Shown: positions 49,540-58,994, counted from the first letter of the stretch. The stretch: DNA of 64,000 bases from Microbacterium trichothecenolyticum (GCF_030818955.1 NZ_JAUTBF010000001.1:1612001-1676000), one strand, 5' to 3'. Translations and numbers: made by a program. The notes: generated from the letters alone by a model not told the origin.

Positions 49540-49546
49540 TGTCCAC
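49540..49546 (+). promoter_or_regulatory. TGTCCAC motif upstream of DUF559 gene copy B
   Basis: It lies 58 nt before ATG 49598. Copy A has the same core 59 nt before its ATG. Confidence 0.4.
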
Positions 49547-49597
49547 TGCTTCTCGACGCAGAGTCGGCAAGACCTCATGTCCGACGACCCTGGACGG

Positions 49598-50488
49598 ATG
49601 CAAACCCGTTCCCCCCTCCCGGAAGCTCTTTCGACAAGCGCCCTGAGAGAGGCGGGCCTCACCAGGCGAGACATCTCGAACGCCGTGAGGCAGGGCCGCC
49701 TCATCCGCCTTCGTCTGGGGCGATACGCCCCCGAACACACCCCGGAAATCTTCGTCGACGCCGCACGGTGGGGCGGTCGCGTCGACTGCATCTCGTTGCT
49801 GGCACACCTCGGAGTCTTCGTTCACACGCATGACGGTCCGCACGTCCAGATCGATCGGCACGCGACGCGTTTGCCGCCGCGGCCCGCCCGCGTTCGTTGC
49901 CACTGGCGAACGTCGTCTGCGCCCGCCACGTCGCTGGCTGTCGAGGTGGAGGAGGCGTTGGCACAGGCGGTCCTGTGCCAACCGGCGCGGCATGCCATCG
50001 CCACGCTCGACAGCGCCTGGCATCTCGGCGTGGTGGATGTCGACGGCATCAACGAGGTGTTCCGGCGTCTGCCGCGCACGTTCCAGGTGCTGCGGACGCT
50101 GCTGGACCCTCGCAGTGAAGCAGGAGTCGAGACGCTCGTCAGACTGATCCTGCGCACGCTCGGTCATCGAGCCGAGTTGCAGGTCGTCATCGAGGGAGTG
50201 GGCAGGGTCGACCTCCTGGTGGACGGTTGGCTCATCGTGGAGTGCGACAGCCGACAGTTCCACTCCGGCTGGGAGTCTCACGTTCGCGACCGGCGCCGCG
50301 ACGCCGCGGCCCTGGCGCAGGGCTACTGCACGGTCCGCCTCCTCGCGGTAGACGTCCTCTCGCGCCCTGACGCCGTCCGCCTCCAGCTCCAGGACATCCT
50401 CGACCGCGGCCCGGCCGTCCCGCGCTCCGGAGGATCGGGGCGTCGTCCGCGAATCGACGCACGACCACGCCGCCCTACTTGGCTTTGA
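49598..50488 (+). CDS. AbiEi-like / DUF559 (Vsr-fold) putative nuclease, copy B
   Basis: A 296-residue relative of copy A. Residues ~10-45 are a winged-helix (LSTSALREAGLTRRDI, VRQGRLIRLRLGRYAP). Residues ~180-275 are the DUF559 nuclease region: VETLVRLILR, VGRVDLLVDGWLIVECDSRQFH with Asp and Glu as likely metal ligands, and RDRRRDAALAQG. The gene's 3' end runs into an inverted-repeat arm, so the last ~25 residues (PRSGGSGRRPR) are repeat-encoded and not conserved protein. ATG 49598 is preferred over ATG 49577 because GACCCT lies 6 nt upstream and TGTCCAC then sits as in copy A. No toxin partner is adjacent. Confidence 0.72.
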   Translation: MQTRSPLPEALSTSALREAGLTRRDISNAVRQGRLIRLRLGRYAPEHTPEIFVDAARWGGRVDCISLLAHLGVFVHTHDGPHVQIDRHATRLPPRPARVRCHWRTSSAPATSLAVEVEEALAQAVLCQPARHAIATLDSAWHLGVVDVDGINEVFRRLPRTFQVLRTLLDPRSEAGVETLVRLILRTLGHRAELQVVIEGVGRVDLLVDGWLIVECDSRQFHSGWESHVRDRRRDAAALAQGYCTVRLLAVDVLSRPDAVRLQLQDILDRGPAVPRSGGSGRRPRIDARPRRPTWL

Positions 50489-50502
50489 TCCGGAGCGCGG
50501 AC
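50417..50502. repeat. Long-loop inverted repeat, unit 2
   Basis: Left arm GTCCCGCGCTCCGGA (50417-50431) inside the end of DUF559 copy B, right arm TCCGGAGCGCGGAC (50489-50502), loop of 57 nt. A GCGTCG/CGACGC hairpin lies within the loop. Confidence 0.85.
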
Positions 50503-50567
50503 CGCCCGCAGCGCGCAACGACACGCGACGCACCGCCAGACCTGCTCGGGGGCCAGCTCACGCGGGC

Positions 50568-50655
50568 GGTCCCGCGCTCCGGAAGAACGCGGGCTCGCAG
50601 ACCCCTCACGCAAGACCCAAGCCGTTCAAGCGGTCGAGATCCGGAGCGCGGGACC
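50568..50655. repeat. Long-loop inverted repeat, unit 3
   Basis: A perfect 16-nt pair: GGTCCCGCGCTCCGGA (50568-50583) and TCCGGAGCGCGGGACC (50640-50655), loop of 56 nt. Same arms and loop length as units 1 and 2. It ends 33 nt before the adenosine deaminase stop. Confidence 0.9.
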
Positions 50656-50688
50656 AAGAGACGCGGGAACCACCGCGCGCCCGGCCGG

Positions 50689-51795
50689 TCAGCGCTGGAA
50701 GCCCTCCGAGATGATCTCGATGAGCTCCTCGCGCTCCTCCACCGGCAGGAACGCACCCGCGGCGGCGTTGAGCTGGAACGCCTCGAGGTCGTCGAGGCCG
50801 TAGTCGAACGCCTGGGCCAGCAGGCCCAGCTCCCGCGTGAGGGTGGTGGCGCTCATGAGCCGGTTGTCGACGTTCACCGTCACCGAGAAGTCGAGCTGGT
50901 ACAGCAGGTCGAAGGGGTGGGCGTCCATCGTGTCGCCCCACGCCGTGACCGCACCGCTCTGCAGGTTCGACGTCGGCGACAGCTCGAGCGTGATCTCCCG
51001 GTCGCGCACCCAGCGCGCCAGGTCACCGAACGTGACCTGCACCTCCTCGCCCTCGCGCGAGACGACATCGAGGTCGTTGGCGATGCGCACGCCGTGGCCG
51101 AGGCGGAGCGCCCGTCCATCGAGAAGCGCCGAGCGGATGGATGCCAGACCCGCCCCCTCGCCGGCGTGCACGGTCGTGGGGAAGAACTGCTCGGCGAGAT
51201 AGTCGAACGCCGCGCGGTGGCGAGACGGCAGGAAGCCGTCCTCGGCCCCGGCGAGGTCGAAGCCGACCACGCCGCGGCCGCGCCACGAGACGGCCAGCTC
51301 GGCGATCTCGCGCGATTTGTCGGTGTGGCGCATGGCGGTCAGCAACTGCCCCACCCGGATGTCATGCCCGCGGGCGTCGGCGGCGTCCTCGCCCTCTTCG
51401 ATGCCCTCCTGCACGGCATCCACGACCTCGTCGAGGCTCAGTCCTCGCGTGAGGTGCTGCTCGGGCGCCCAGCGCACCTCGCCGTACACGACGCCGTCGG
51501 CGGCGAGGTCTTCGACGAACTCCTTGGCGACGCGCACGAGGCCCTCGCGGGTCTGCATGACCCCCACCGTGACGTCGAACTTCGCGAGGTAGTCCTCGAG
51601 CGACCCGCCGTCGATGTGGTCGGAGAACCAGGCCTCGAGCCCCTTCGCGTCGTCGGCGGGCAGGTCGAGGTCGATCTCGTCGGCCAGCTCGAGCACCGTC
51701 TGCGGACGCAGGCCGCCGTCGAGGTGGTCGTGCAGCGACACCTTGGGCAGGTTCTTCACCTTCACGCCCTCGATGCGGAAATCGTCGGTGGCCAT
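50689..51795 (-). CDS. add: Adenosine deaminase
   Basis: A 368-residue adenosine deaminase, giving inosine and ammonia. Zinc-binding and catalytic motifs are in order: SLHDHLDGGLRP (His-x-His), the third zinc His and catalytic Glu in VHAGEGAG, LRLGHGVRI, ELSPTSNLQ and VNVDNRLMS with the last zinc acid. ATG 51795 follows AAAGGAG by 4 nt; the longer frame to 51882 has an unrelated leader. Last gene of the nucleoside operon. Inosine can then be split by the phosphorylase at 36765. Confidence 0.94.
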   Translation of the reverse strand: MATDDFRIEGVKVKNLPKVSLHDHLDGGLRPQTVLELADEIDLDLPADDAKGLEAWFSDHIDGGSLEDYLAKFDVTVGVMQTREGLVRVAKEFVEDLAADGVVYGEVRWAPEQHLTRGLSLDEVVDAVQEGIEEGEDAADARGHDIRVGQLLTAMRHTDKSREIAELAVSWRGRGVVGFDLAGAEDGFLPSRHRAAFDYLAEQFFPTTVHAGEGAGLASIRSALLDGRALRLGHGVRIANDLDVVSREGEEVQVTFGDLARWVRDREITLELSPTSNLQSGAVTAWGDTMDAHPFDLLYQLDFSVTVNVDNRLMSATTLTRELGLLAQAFDYGLDDLEAFQLNAAAGAFLPVEEREELIEIISEGFQR

Positions 51796-51818
51796 GGTGC
51801 TCCTTTTTCCGGATGCCA

Positions 51819-53105
51819 TCACGCGGTGATGCGTTCGCGTACGAGGCGGGATGCCTCGGGGGCGGTGTCGCCGATCTCCCATGCCCCGTCGACGGCGTCG
51901 AGCGCGCGCGCGAAGCGCGTCTCATCATCGGCCGACAGGGTGAACAGCGGCTGACCGGCCGTCACCGCTTGGCCGACCGTGACGTGCAGGTCGATGCCCG
52001 CGGCGTGCACGACGGCGTCCTCGGCCCGCGCGCGGCCGGCGCCCAGGCGCCACGCCCCGATGCCGAAGGGCAGCGCCTCGACGCGCGTCACGACGCCGGA
52101 GCGGTCGGCGACGACCGTGTGCGTCTCGCGCGGCGTGGGCAGAGCGGCATCCGGGTCGCCGTCCTGCGCGCGGATCATGCGCTTCCACACATCCATCGCG
52201 CGGCCGTCGGCGAGCGCCGCCTCGACGTCGGCGTCGGGCTGACCGGCGAGGGTCAGCATCTCGCGCGCGAGGGCGACGGTGAGCTCGACGACATCGGCGG
52301 GGCCGCCGCCGGCGAGCACCTCGACCGACTCGCGCACCTCGTTGGCATTGCCGATCGCGAGGCCGAGCGGGGTGTTCATGTCGGTCAGCAGAGCCGTGGT
52401 GTTCACGCCCGAGTCGGTGCCGAGCGCCACCATCGTCTCGGCGAGCTCACGCGCGCGGTCGATGTCCTGCATGAACGCGCCGGAGCCGAACTTCACGTCG
52501 AGCACGAGCGAGTCGGTTCCCTCGGCGATCTTCTTCGACATGATGCTCGACGCGATCAGCGGGATGGCCTCGACCGTGCCCGTGACATCGCGCAACGCGT
52601 ACAGCTTCTTGTCGGCGGGGGCCAGGCCCGTGCCGGCGGCGCAGATCACCGCACCCACGTCGCGCAACTGCGCCATGATCTCATCGTTCGACAGGGCGGC
52701 GCGCCATCCCGGGATCGACTCGAGCTTGTCCAGCGTGCCACCGGTGTGGCCGAGGCCACGACCCGACAGCTGCGGCACGGCGACCCCGAACGACGCCACG
52801 AGCGGCGCGAGGGGCAGCGTGATCTTGTCGCCCACGCCTCCGGTGGAGTGCTTGTCGACGGTGACCTTGCCGAGGGAGGAGAAGTCCATGCGCTCGCCCG
52901 AGGCGATCATCGCGTCGGTGAGCACGCGGATCTGGTCCCGCCCGAGTCCGTTCAGCAGCACCGCCATGGTGAACGCCGACATCTGCGCGTCCATGACGTA
53001 GCCGCGCGTGTACGCGTCCACCAGCCAGCGGATCTCGCCCTCGGTGATCGGGCGTCCGTCGCGCTGCGCGCGGATGATGTCGACCGCGTCGAACTGTTCC
53101 GTCAT
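51819..53105 (-). CDS. deoA: Thymidine phosphorylase
   Basis: Pyrimidine nucleoside phosphorylase of 428 residues that splits thymidine or deoxyuridine into base and deoxyribose 1-phosphate. The phosphate site is VDKHSTGGVGD (about 81-91), the fold-defining start is LVDAYTRGYVMDAQMSAF, and SGRGLGHTGGTLDKLESIPG plus the helical KFGSGAFM segment match the family. ATG 53105 overlaps the cdd stop as ATGA, so deaminated pyrimidine nucleosides pass straight to it. Confidence 0.95.
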   Translation of the reverse strand: MTEQFDAVDIIRAQRDGRPITEGEIRWLVDAYTRGYVMDAQMSAFTMAVLLNGLGRDQIRVLTDAMIASGERMDFSSLGKVTVDKHSTGGVGDKITLPLAPLVASFGVAVPQLSGRGLGHTGGTLDKLESIPGWRAALSNDEIMAQLRDVGAVICAAGTGLAPADKKLYALRDVTGTVEAIPLIASSIMSKKIAEGTDSLVLDVKFGSGAFMQDIDRARELAETMVALGTDSGVNTTALLTDMNTPLGLAIGNANEVRESVEVLAGGGPADVVELTVALAREMLTLAGQPDADVEAALADGRAMDVWKRMIRAQDGDPDAALPTPRETHTVVADRSGVVTRVEALPFGIGAWRLGAGRARAEDAVVHAAGIDLHVTVGQAVTAGQPLFTLSADDETRFARALDAVDGAWEIGDTAPEASRLVRERITA

Positions 53106-53503
53106 CGCGCGGCCTCCTCGAGGTCACGGGGTCCGAACGCGTCGGGCAGCACCTCGTCGATGGTGCGGATGCCGCTGACGGTCTCGAGCAGCATCCCCGG
53201 GATCGCGTGCTCGAACAGCAGCTGACGGCAGCGTCCGCAGGGCATGAGCGTGCGCCCCTCGCCGTCGACGCAGACGAACGCGACCAGCTGGCCCCCGCCC
53301 GACATGTGCAGCTCGGACACCAGCCCGCACTCGGCGCACAGCCCCACCCCGTACGAGGCGTTCTCGACGTTGCATCCCGAGACGATGCGCCCGTCGGCGA
53401 CGAGAGCGGCGGCACCCACCTTGAAACGTGAGTAGGGCGCGTACGCGCGGTGCATGGCGTCGGTGGCGGCGACGCGGAGTTCGTCCCAATCGATGTCGGT
53501 CAT
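53102..53503 (-). CDS. cdd: Cytidine deaminase
   Basis: Tetrameric-type cytidine deaminase of 133 residues, turning cytidine or deoxycytidine into uridine forms. AYAPYSRFKVGAA (about 20-32) precedes the zinc site: CAECG with catalytic Glu (about 57) and PCGRCRQLL with two zinc cysteines (about 90-98). It lies 42 nt after the permease stop and leads the cdd-deoA-add salvage set fed by the transporter upstream. Confidence 0.95.
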   Translation of the reverse strand: MTDIDWDELRVAATDAMHRAYAPYSRFKVGAAALVADGRIVSGCNVENASYGVGLCAECGLVSELHMSGGGQLVAFVCVDGEGRTLMPCGRCRQLLFEHAIPGMLLETVSGIRTIDEVLPDAFGPRDLEEAAR

Positions 53504-53545
53504 CGTGGAGCAGGGGGTCCTCTCGTGAAGGGGAAGCGGGCCGGA

Positions 53546-54835
53546 TCAGCCCTTGATATAAGGTTTGCCGGCGGCCGCGGGTCCGCGGACCTTTCCGACC
53601 AGACCGGCGACGGCGAAGATCGTCACCACGTACGGCAGCATGAGCATGAACTCGCTCGGCACGGGCGACCCGATGACGCCGAGGGTGTTCTGCAGGTTCG
53701 AGGCGAAGCCGAACAGCAGCGCCGCGAGGGTCGCGCGGATGGGATCCCACTGACCGAAGATCACGGCCGCGAGGGCGATGTACCCGGCGCCGGCCGTCAT
53801 CTCTTTGTTGAAGGCGCCGACGGAGCCCAGGGTGAAGAACGCACCCCCGAGTCCGGCGATCGCGCCGCCGAGCGAGACGTTCCAGAAGCGCGTCTTGGCG
53901 ATGTTGATGCCGACGGTGTCGGCCGCCTGCGGATGCTCGCCCACGGCACGCAGCCGCAGACCCCAACGCGTGTGGAACAGCCCCACGTAGACAGCCGCGA
54001 CCGTGACGTACATCAGATAGACGATGACGGTCTGGTTGAACAGCATCGGCCCGATCACCGGGATGTCCGCGAGCACGGGGATCGGCAAGCGAGGAAAGCG
54101 CGGCGGCGAGTTGAGCGTCTCGGCGTGCGGGGCGAGCAGTTGCGAGAACAGGAAGCTCGTCAGACCGACCACCAGCACGTTCAGCACGACGCCGACGATG
54201 ACCTGGTCGACGAAGTACTTGATCGCGAACGCGGCGAGCACGAACGACACCAGCACCCCTGAGACGCCCGCCGCGAGCAGGCCGATGAACGAGTTGCCGG
54301 TCGCGGTGGCGACGATCGCCGAGGTGAAGGCGCCCGCGAGCAGCTGGCCCTCGATCGCGATGTTCACGACGCCGACGCGCTCACTGAGCACCCCGGCCAT
54401 GGCGCCGAAGATGAGCGGGACCGACAGACTCAGGCCGCCCGCGAGCAGGCCCGTCAGCGGGATGACGGCGGTGGTGGCGCCTGCCGCAGCCCAGGTGAGG
54501 AAGCCGACCATGAACACGACGGCGAACACCACGGCCAGCCAGAGCGACGGACGACGGTGCGCGCGCACCAGCAGCACGCTCGCCACCGTGATGAGAGCGA
54601 GCAGCACCGTGCACACGGCACCGGTCACGACACCACCGAGCACGACCTCGGGCAGCTGGATGAACTCGCCCGGGCTGGAGATGCGGAACACCGCGTCACC
54701 GTCCTGACGGGCGACGACGAACAGCACGGCGGCCAGCACCGTGATGACGCCGTAGACGATGGGTGCCTTCCAGCTGACGACGACGGCCGTGTCGAGGGCC
54801 TCCGGCGCCTCGTGCTGCGCGGCAGTGGTGCTCAC
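53546..54835 (-). CDS. BMP-type nucleoside ABC transporter permease 2
   Basis: Branched-chain-like permease of 429 residues with about ten hydrophobic segments. It belongs to the family of nucleoside importers of the BmpA/NupQ type: VPLIFGAMAGVLSERVGVVNIAIEGQLL is diagnostic, and GLRLRAVGEHPQAADTVGIN is the ATPase contact loop. The N-terminal ~110 residues are longer than in close relatives and add two or three segments. GTG 54835 overlaps the stop of the first permease (GTGA); the longer ORF to 56017 is a shadow of that gene. Confidence 0.9.
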   Translation of the reverse strand: MSTTAAQHEAPEALDTAVVVSWKAPIVYGVITVLAAVLFVVARQDGDAVFRISSPGEFIQLPEVVLGGVVTGAVCTVLLALITVASVLLVRAHRRPSLWLAVVFAVVFMVGFLTWAAAGATTAVIPLTGLLAGGLSLSVPLIFGAMAGVLSERVGVVNIAIEGQLLAGAFTSAIVATATGNSFIGLLAAGVSGVLVSFVLAAFAIKYFVDQVIVGVVLNVLVVGLTSFLFSQLLAPHAETLNSPPRFPRLPIPVLADIPVIGPMLFNQTVIVYLMYVTVAAVYVGLFHTRWGLRLRAVGEHPQAADTVGINIAKTRFWNVSLGGAIAGLGGAFFTLGSVGAFNKEMTAGAGYIALAAVIFGQWDPIRATLAALLFGFASNLQNTLGVIGSPVPSEFMLMLPYVVTIFAVAGLVGKVRGPAAAGKPYIKG

Positions 54836-56184
54836 CGGGCCGCCTCCTTCTTCTTGGCGGTGCGGGGCGCGCCCGGGGCGGGTAGACGGAAGATCGCGCG
54901 AACGAGCGGCGGGGCGGCGATGAACAGCACGATGAGCGACTGCACGACGAGCACGATGTCGATGGGCACACCGTTGGCGGCCTGCATCGCGAACCCGCCC
55001 GCTTTGAACGCTCCGAACAGGATGCCGGCGACGAGCACGCCGACCGGGGTGGAGCGCCCGAGCAGCGCGACGGTGATGGCGTCGAAGCCGATGCCCGCGT
55101 CGATCCCACTGGAGAATCCGGTGGTCACCGTGCCGAGCACCTGGTCGACGCCGGCGAGACCGACGAGGCCGCCCGAGATGAGCATGGCGTAGACGTACAT
55201 CGACTTCACGTTGATGCCGGCCGCGCGTGCCGCGTGGGGGTTGAGTCCCACGGCGCGGAAGCGGAAGCCGAGCGCGGAGCGTTCGAGGATCCACCAGACG
55301 ACGACGACCGACACGATCGACAGGATGAAACCGAAGTGCAGGTTGTATCCCGAGCCCAGCAGGTCGGGGAACACCGCGGTGTCCTTCATCGGCGGGGTCG
55401 TGGGGTTGTTCGACCCCGGCGCCTGCAGCAGACCGGGCGTACGCAGCAGGTAGTACACGATGTAGAACGCGACGTAGTTCAGCATGATCGTCACGATGAC
55501 CTCGTGCGCGCCGGTCCGGGCCTTCAGCACGCCCGCGATGCCGGCCCACACCGCTCCGGCGGCGACGCCGGCGACGAGGGCGACCAGCATGTGGATGCCC
55601 CAGGGCAGGTCGAACGCGAAGGCGACCCAGCCGCCCGCCGCGGCGGCGACGAGCATCTGGCCGCGACCGCCGATGTTGAACATGCCGACGCGGAACGCGA
55701 GCGCCACGCCGAGACCGGCCGCGATGAGCGGCGTGGCGAACGTGAGCGTCTCGGTCAGGGGACGGATGCCGGTGGCGAATTCCGGGCGGCGGAAGTTGTA
55801 GATCGCGCCCTGGAAGAACGACGAGTACGCGCCGGACACGGACTGCCAGATGGCGGCGAGGAGGTCGCCGGGACGGGCGAAGAAGTACCCGGCCGCCGTC
55901 TGGACGCTCTCGTCGGTCGCCGCGATCATGATCGCGCCGACGAGGAGGGCCAGGATGACCGCCAGCACCGAGATGATGGCGTTGCCCGTGGCGATCTCGC
56001 GGAACGCGCGGCGCCACCGGTTCTCGTCGTCGGCGGGTGCCGGTGCGACGACGCGCGCGCCGGCGGCCGGGTCGACGGCCGAGGCGCCCTCCAGGGCGAT
56101 GTCGGCCTGGCCCGCCCCGGTGACCTCGGCGGCCCGATCGGCGCGGGAGACGTTCGGGTCGTGCGGGCTGTGCGGATCGCTCAC
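54832..56184 (-). CDS. BMP-type nucleoside ABC transporter permease 1
   Basis: Permease of 450 residues with an Asp/Ala-rich polar N-terminus (about 1-50) and about nine hydrophobic segments. TPLIAAGLGVALAFRVGMFNIGGRGQMLV is the family signature, and GFRFRAVGLNPHAARAAGIN is the loop touching the ATPase. Together with the second permease it forms the channel. GTG 56184 overlaps the ATPase stop (GTGA), so ATPase and both permeases are translationally coupled in order. Confidence 0.9.
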   Translation of the reverse strand: MSDPHSPHDPNVSRADRAAEVTGAGQADIALEGASAVDPAAGARVVAPAPADDENRWRRAFREIATGNAIISVLAVILALLVGAIMIAATDESVQTAAGYFFARPGDLLAAIWQSVSGAYSSFFQGAIYNFRRPEFATGIRPLTETLTFATPLIAAGLGVALAFRVGMFNIGGRGQMLVAAAAGGWVAFAFDLPWGIHMLVALVAGVAAGAVWAGIAGVLKARTGAHEVIVTIMLNYVAFYIVYYLLRTPGLLQAPGSNNPTTPPMKDTAVFPDLLGSGYNLHFGFILSIVSVVVVWWILERSALGFRFRAVGLNPHAARAAGINVKSMYVYAMLISGGLVGLAGVDQVLGTVTTGFSSGIDAGIGFDAITVALLGRSTPVGVLVAGILFGAFKAGGFAMQAANGVPIDIVLVVQSLIVLFIAAPPLVRAIFRLPAPGAPRTAKKKEAAR

Positions 56185-57701
56185 GCGGCGACTCCTTCGT
56201 TCTGGGGCGCTTCGCCGGCCATCATGAGGCCGAGGACGTCGCGCGAGGTGTCGCCGGGCACGATGCCCACGACGCGACCGCGGTACATGACCATGATGCG
56301 GTCGGCCAGGGCGGTGACCTCGTCGAGCTCGGTGGAGACGACGATCACGGGCACGCCGCTGTCGCGCGTCTCGATGACCCGCTTGTGGATGAATTCGATG
56401 GAACCCACATCGACGCCGCGCGTGGGCTGGGCGGCGACGAAGAGACGGAGGTCGCGGCTGAGCTCGCGGGCGAGCACGACCTTCTGCTGGTTTCCGCCGG
56501 ACAGGCGACCGACCGGGGTCTCGATCGACGGCGTGCGCACGTCGAACTCGCTCACCTTCTCGCGCGCGAACGCCGCGAGGGTGGACAACTGGATGGCACC
56601 GCCTCTGACGAACGGCGCACCGTCGGCACGGTCGAGCATGAGGTTCTCGGCGATCGAGAACTCCCCCACCAGGCCGTCTTCCTTGCGGTCCTCGGGAACG
56701 AACCCGACACCGGCGTCGAGAACGGCGCGGACGCTCCGGCCGTTCAGTTCGGCACCGTCGAGAACGATGGAGCCTTCGACGCGGTCCTGGAGCCCGAGCA
56801 GCGCCTCGGTGAGCTCGGTCTGCCCGTTGCCCTGCACACCGGCGATGGCAAGCACCTCACCGCGGCGCACGTCGAAGCTGACGTCGTTGACGACGAGCTG
56901 ACCGATCGCGTCGACGACGGTGAGGTTCGACACGGCGAGACCCACCTCACCGAGCATCGGCTGCTCCTTCTGCACGGTGAGCTCGACGGCGCGGCCGACC
57001 ATGAGCGAGGCGAGCTCGGCATTGGAGGCGCGCGGATCGGCCTCGCCGACGACCTTGCCGAGGCGGATGACGGTGATGCGGTCGGCGACCTCGCGCACCT
57101 CGCGGAGCTTGTGCGTGATGAAGACGATCGAGGTCCCCGATGCCTTGAGCTGGCGCATGATCGCCATGAGCTCGTCGGTCTCCTGCGGGGTGAGCACGGC
57201 CGTGGGCTCGTCGAACACGAGCACCTTGGCATCCCGCGAGAGGGCCTTGATGATCTCGACGCGCTGCTGCACGCCGACCGGCAGGTCGTCGACGAGAGCG
57301 TCGGGATCGACGTCGAAGCCGAAGCGGTTGGAGATCTCCGTGACCTTCGCGCGGGCGGCGGCGAGATCGAGGCGGCCGCCGAAACGCGTGGGCTCGTGAC
57401 CGAGCATCACGTTCTCGGCGACGGTGAAGACGGGGATGAGCATGAAGTGCTGGTGCACCATGCCGATACCGGCGCGCATCGCGTCGCCGGGGCCGGAGAA
57501 ATGCTGGACGACGTCGTCGAGCAGGATCTCCCCGCCGTCGGCCTGATACAGGCCGTACAGGACGTTCATCAGGGTGGACTTGCCGGCACCGTTCTCGCCG
57601 AGCAGGCAGTGGATCTCTCCGGCCTCGACGGTGAGGTCGATGTGATCGTTCGCCACCAGGGATCCGAAGGTTTTCGTGATCCCGCGGAGTTCGAGCTTCA
57701 T
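56181..57701 (-). CDS. BMP-type nucleoside ABC transporter ATP-binding protein
   Basis: Double-NBD ATPase of 506 residues. The first domain has Walker A GENGAGKST (about 34-42), signature VGVQQRVEI and Walker B VLVFDEPT. The second has a degenerate Walker A (GVQGNGQTEL), LSGGNQQKVVLARE and VAAQPTRGVDVGS, so only the first site probably cleaves ATP efficiently. This is the usual pattern of sugar/nucleoside importers. ATG 57701 has TAGGAT 7 nt upstream, giving the ATPase-permease-salvage genes a leaderless promoter separate from the lipoprotein. The frame to 57842 is not used. Confidence 0.92.
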   Translation of the reverse strand: MKLELRGITKTFGSLVANDHIDLTVEAGEIHCLLGENGAGKSTLMNVLYGLYQADGGEILLDDVVQHFSGPGDAMRAGIGMVHQHFMLIPVFTVAENVMLGHEPTRFGGRLDLAAARAKVTEISNRFGFDVDPDALVDDLPVGVQQRVEIIKALSRDAKVLVFDEPTAVLTPQETDELMAIMRQLKASGTSIVFITHKLREVREVADRITVIRLGKVVGEADPRASNAELASLMVGRAVELTVQKEQPMLGEVGLAVSNLTVVDAIGQLVVNDVSFDVRRGEVLAIAGVQGNGQTELTEALLGLQDRVEGSIVLDGAELNGRSVRAVLDAGVGFVPEDRKEDGLVGEFSIAENLMLDRADGAPFVRGGAIQLSTLAAFAREKVSEFDVRTPSIETPVGRLSGGNQQKVVLARELSRDLRLFVAAQPTRGVDVGSIEFIHKRVIETRDSGVPVIVVSTELDEVTALADRIMVMYRGRVVGIVPGDTSRDVLGLMMAGEAPQNEGVAA

Positions 57702-57708
57702 GTTCCCG

Positions 57709-57714
57709 ATCCTA
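57709..57714 (-). promoter_or_regulatory. Leaderless-type -10 box (TAGGAT) of the nucleoside transporter ATPase
   Basis: TAGGAT on the minus strand, 7 nt before ATG 57701. Confidence 0.6.
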
Positions 57715-57848
57715 GGTTCTGCGGCGCCGGAGGCGGCAGGCATCCGGCGGGACGACCCGCTTCGTGGGCGGGGCGGTACGAGCGGAGGCGGCGCAACGAG
57801 CCACCGTGGTGCGAGGACGGACGCGGATACCCGCCCCGCCATAAGGGA

Positions 57849-57877
57849 GGGGAGGCCGGCGCGATGCCGGCCTCCCC
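57849..57877 (-). terminator. Terminator after the BMP lipoprotein gene
   Basis: A perfect 12-bp stem GGGGAGGCCGGC/GCCGGCCTCCCC with loop GCGAT, 17 nt past the stop. It would limit readthrough from the abundant binding protein into the ATPase gene. Confidence 0.75.
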
Positions 57878-57893
57878 GGGGGAGTGCGAAGAC

Positions 57894-58994
57894 TCAGCCG
57901 GCGAGGTAGGACTCGACGATGATCTTGCCGCTGATGATGTCGGCCTTGAGGGCGTCGATCTTGCTCGTCAGCTCAGCGGGAACACGGTCGGACCAGTCGT
58001 GGTACGGCGCGATGCCGACGCCGTCGTTCTCGAGCGTGCCGACGAAGGGCGCGACGTCGAAGTTGCCCTGGCCGGCGGCGACGATGGCGTCCTTGGTGCC
58101 CACGTCGATGCCCTTGAGGATCGAGGTCAGCAGCAGGGAGCCGATCGAGGGGTCGGTCTCGAACACGTCGGCGTCGACGCCGACGAGAGCGATCTCGCGA
58201 CCGGCGTCCTGGATGGCGACGGCGGCCGACTGGTAGATCGGGCCGCCGACCGGCAGCAGCACGTCGACGTTCTGGTCGATGATCGCCTGAGCGGTCTGGC
58301 GCGCGGTGTCGTTCGCCTCGAAGCCACCGGTGAACGAACCGTCCTTGGCGGCGCGGTCCCAACCGACCACGCGCACCGAGGTGCCGTTGTCGGCGTTGTA
58401 CTTCTCGACGCCCTGCGCGAAGCCGTCCATGAAGATCGTGACGGTGGGGATGTTCATGCCACCGAAGGTGCCGACGACGCCGGTCTTCGAGGTGCCCGCG
58501 GCGAGGTAGCCGGCGAGGTAGGCCGCCTGAGCGGTGTCGAAGATGATGGGCTTGATGTTGGGCGCATCGGTCTTGCCGTCGAAGTCCTGGTCGACCGTGT
58601 CGTCGATCGAGACGTACTCGACCTCGGGGTTGGCCTTGGCGGACTCCAGGGCCGCGGGGGCGAGGAGGAACCCGACGGTGATGATGGTGTTGCAGCCCTG
58701 GTCGACGAGGTTCTGCAGGTTGGAAGCGAAGTCGGTCTCGGCCTGCGACTGCACCTCGATGGGCTTCTTCGAGCCGAGCTCGGCGGCGGCCGCGTCGAGG
58801 CCCTCCTTGCCGAGCTGGTTGAACGACTTGTCGTCGAACCCGCCCGAGTCCGACACCATGCAGGGCAGGTAGTCGCTGGCGCCGGCGCCGGCCGATGCAC
58901 CGGTGCTCTCGGGTGCGGCGCCGCAGCCGGCGAGCAGCACGGCCGTGCCGATCATCGCGAGGCCGCTGATGACGGCCTTCTTCGTGGTCTTCAC
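57894..58994 (-). CDS. BMP-family nucleoside-binding lipoprotein
   Basis: Substrate-binding lipoprotein of 366 residues for the importer encoded downstream. The signal peptide ends in LLAGC (lipidated Cys about 25), then a Gly/Ala/Ser-rich linker. The mature protein fits the Bmp/PnrA fold: MVSDSGGFDDKSFNQLGKEGL near the start binds the nucleoside, and GTFGGMNIPTVTIFMDGFAQGV and LPVGGPIYQSAA follow. Relatives bind purine or pyrimidine nucleosides, matching cdd, deoA and add. GTG 58994 follows GGAGG by 7 nt. Confidence 0.92.
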   Translation of the reverse strand: MKTTKKAVISGLAMIGTAVLLAGCGAAPESTGASAGAGASDYLPCMVSDSGGFDDKSFNQLGKEGLDAAAAELGSKKPIEVQSQAETDFASNLQNLVDQGCNTIITVGFLLAPAALESAKANPEVEYVSIDDTVDQDFDGKTDAPNIKPIIFDTAQAAYLAGYLAAGTSKTGVVGTFGGMNIPTVTIFMDGFAQGVEKYNADNGTSVRVVGWDRAAKDGSFTGGFEANDTARQTAQAIIDQNVDVLLPVGGPIYQSAAVAIQDAGREIALVGVDADVFETDPSIGSLLLTSILKGIDVGTKDAIVAAGQGNFDVAPFVGTLENDGVGIAPYHDWSDRVPAELTSKIDALKADIISGKIIVESYLAG

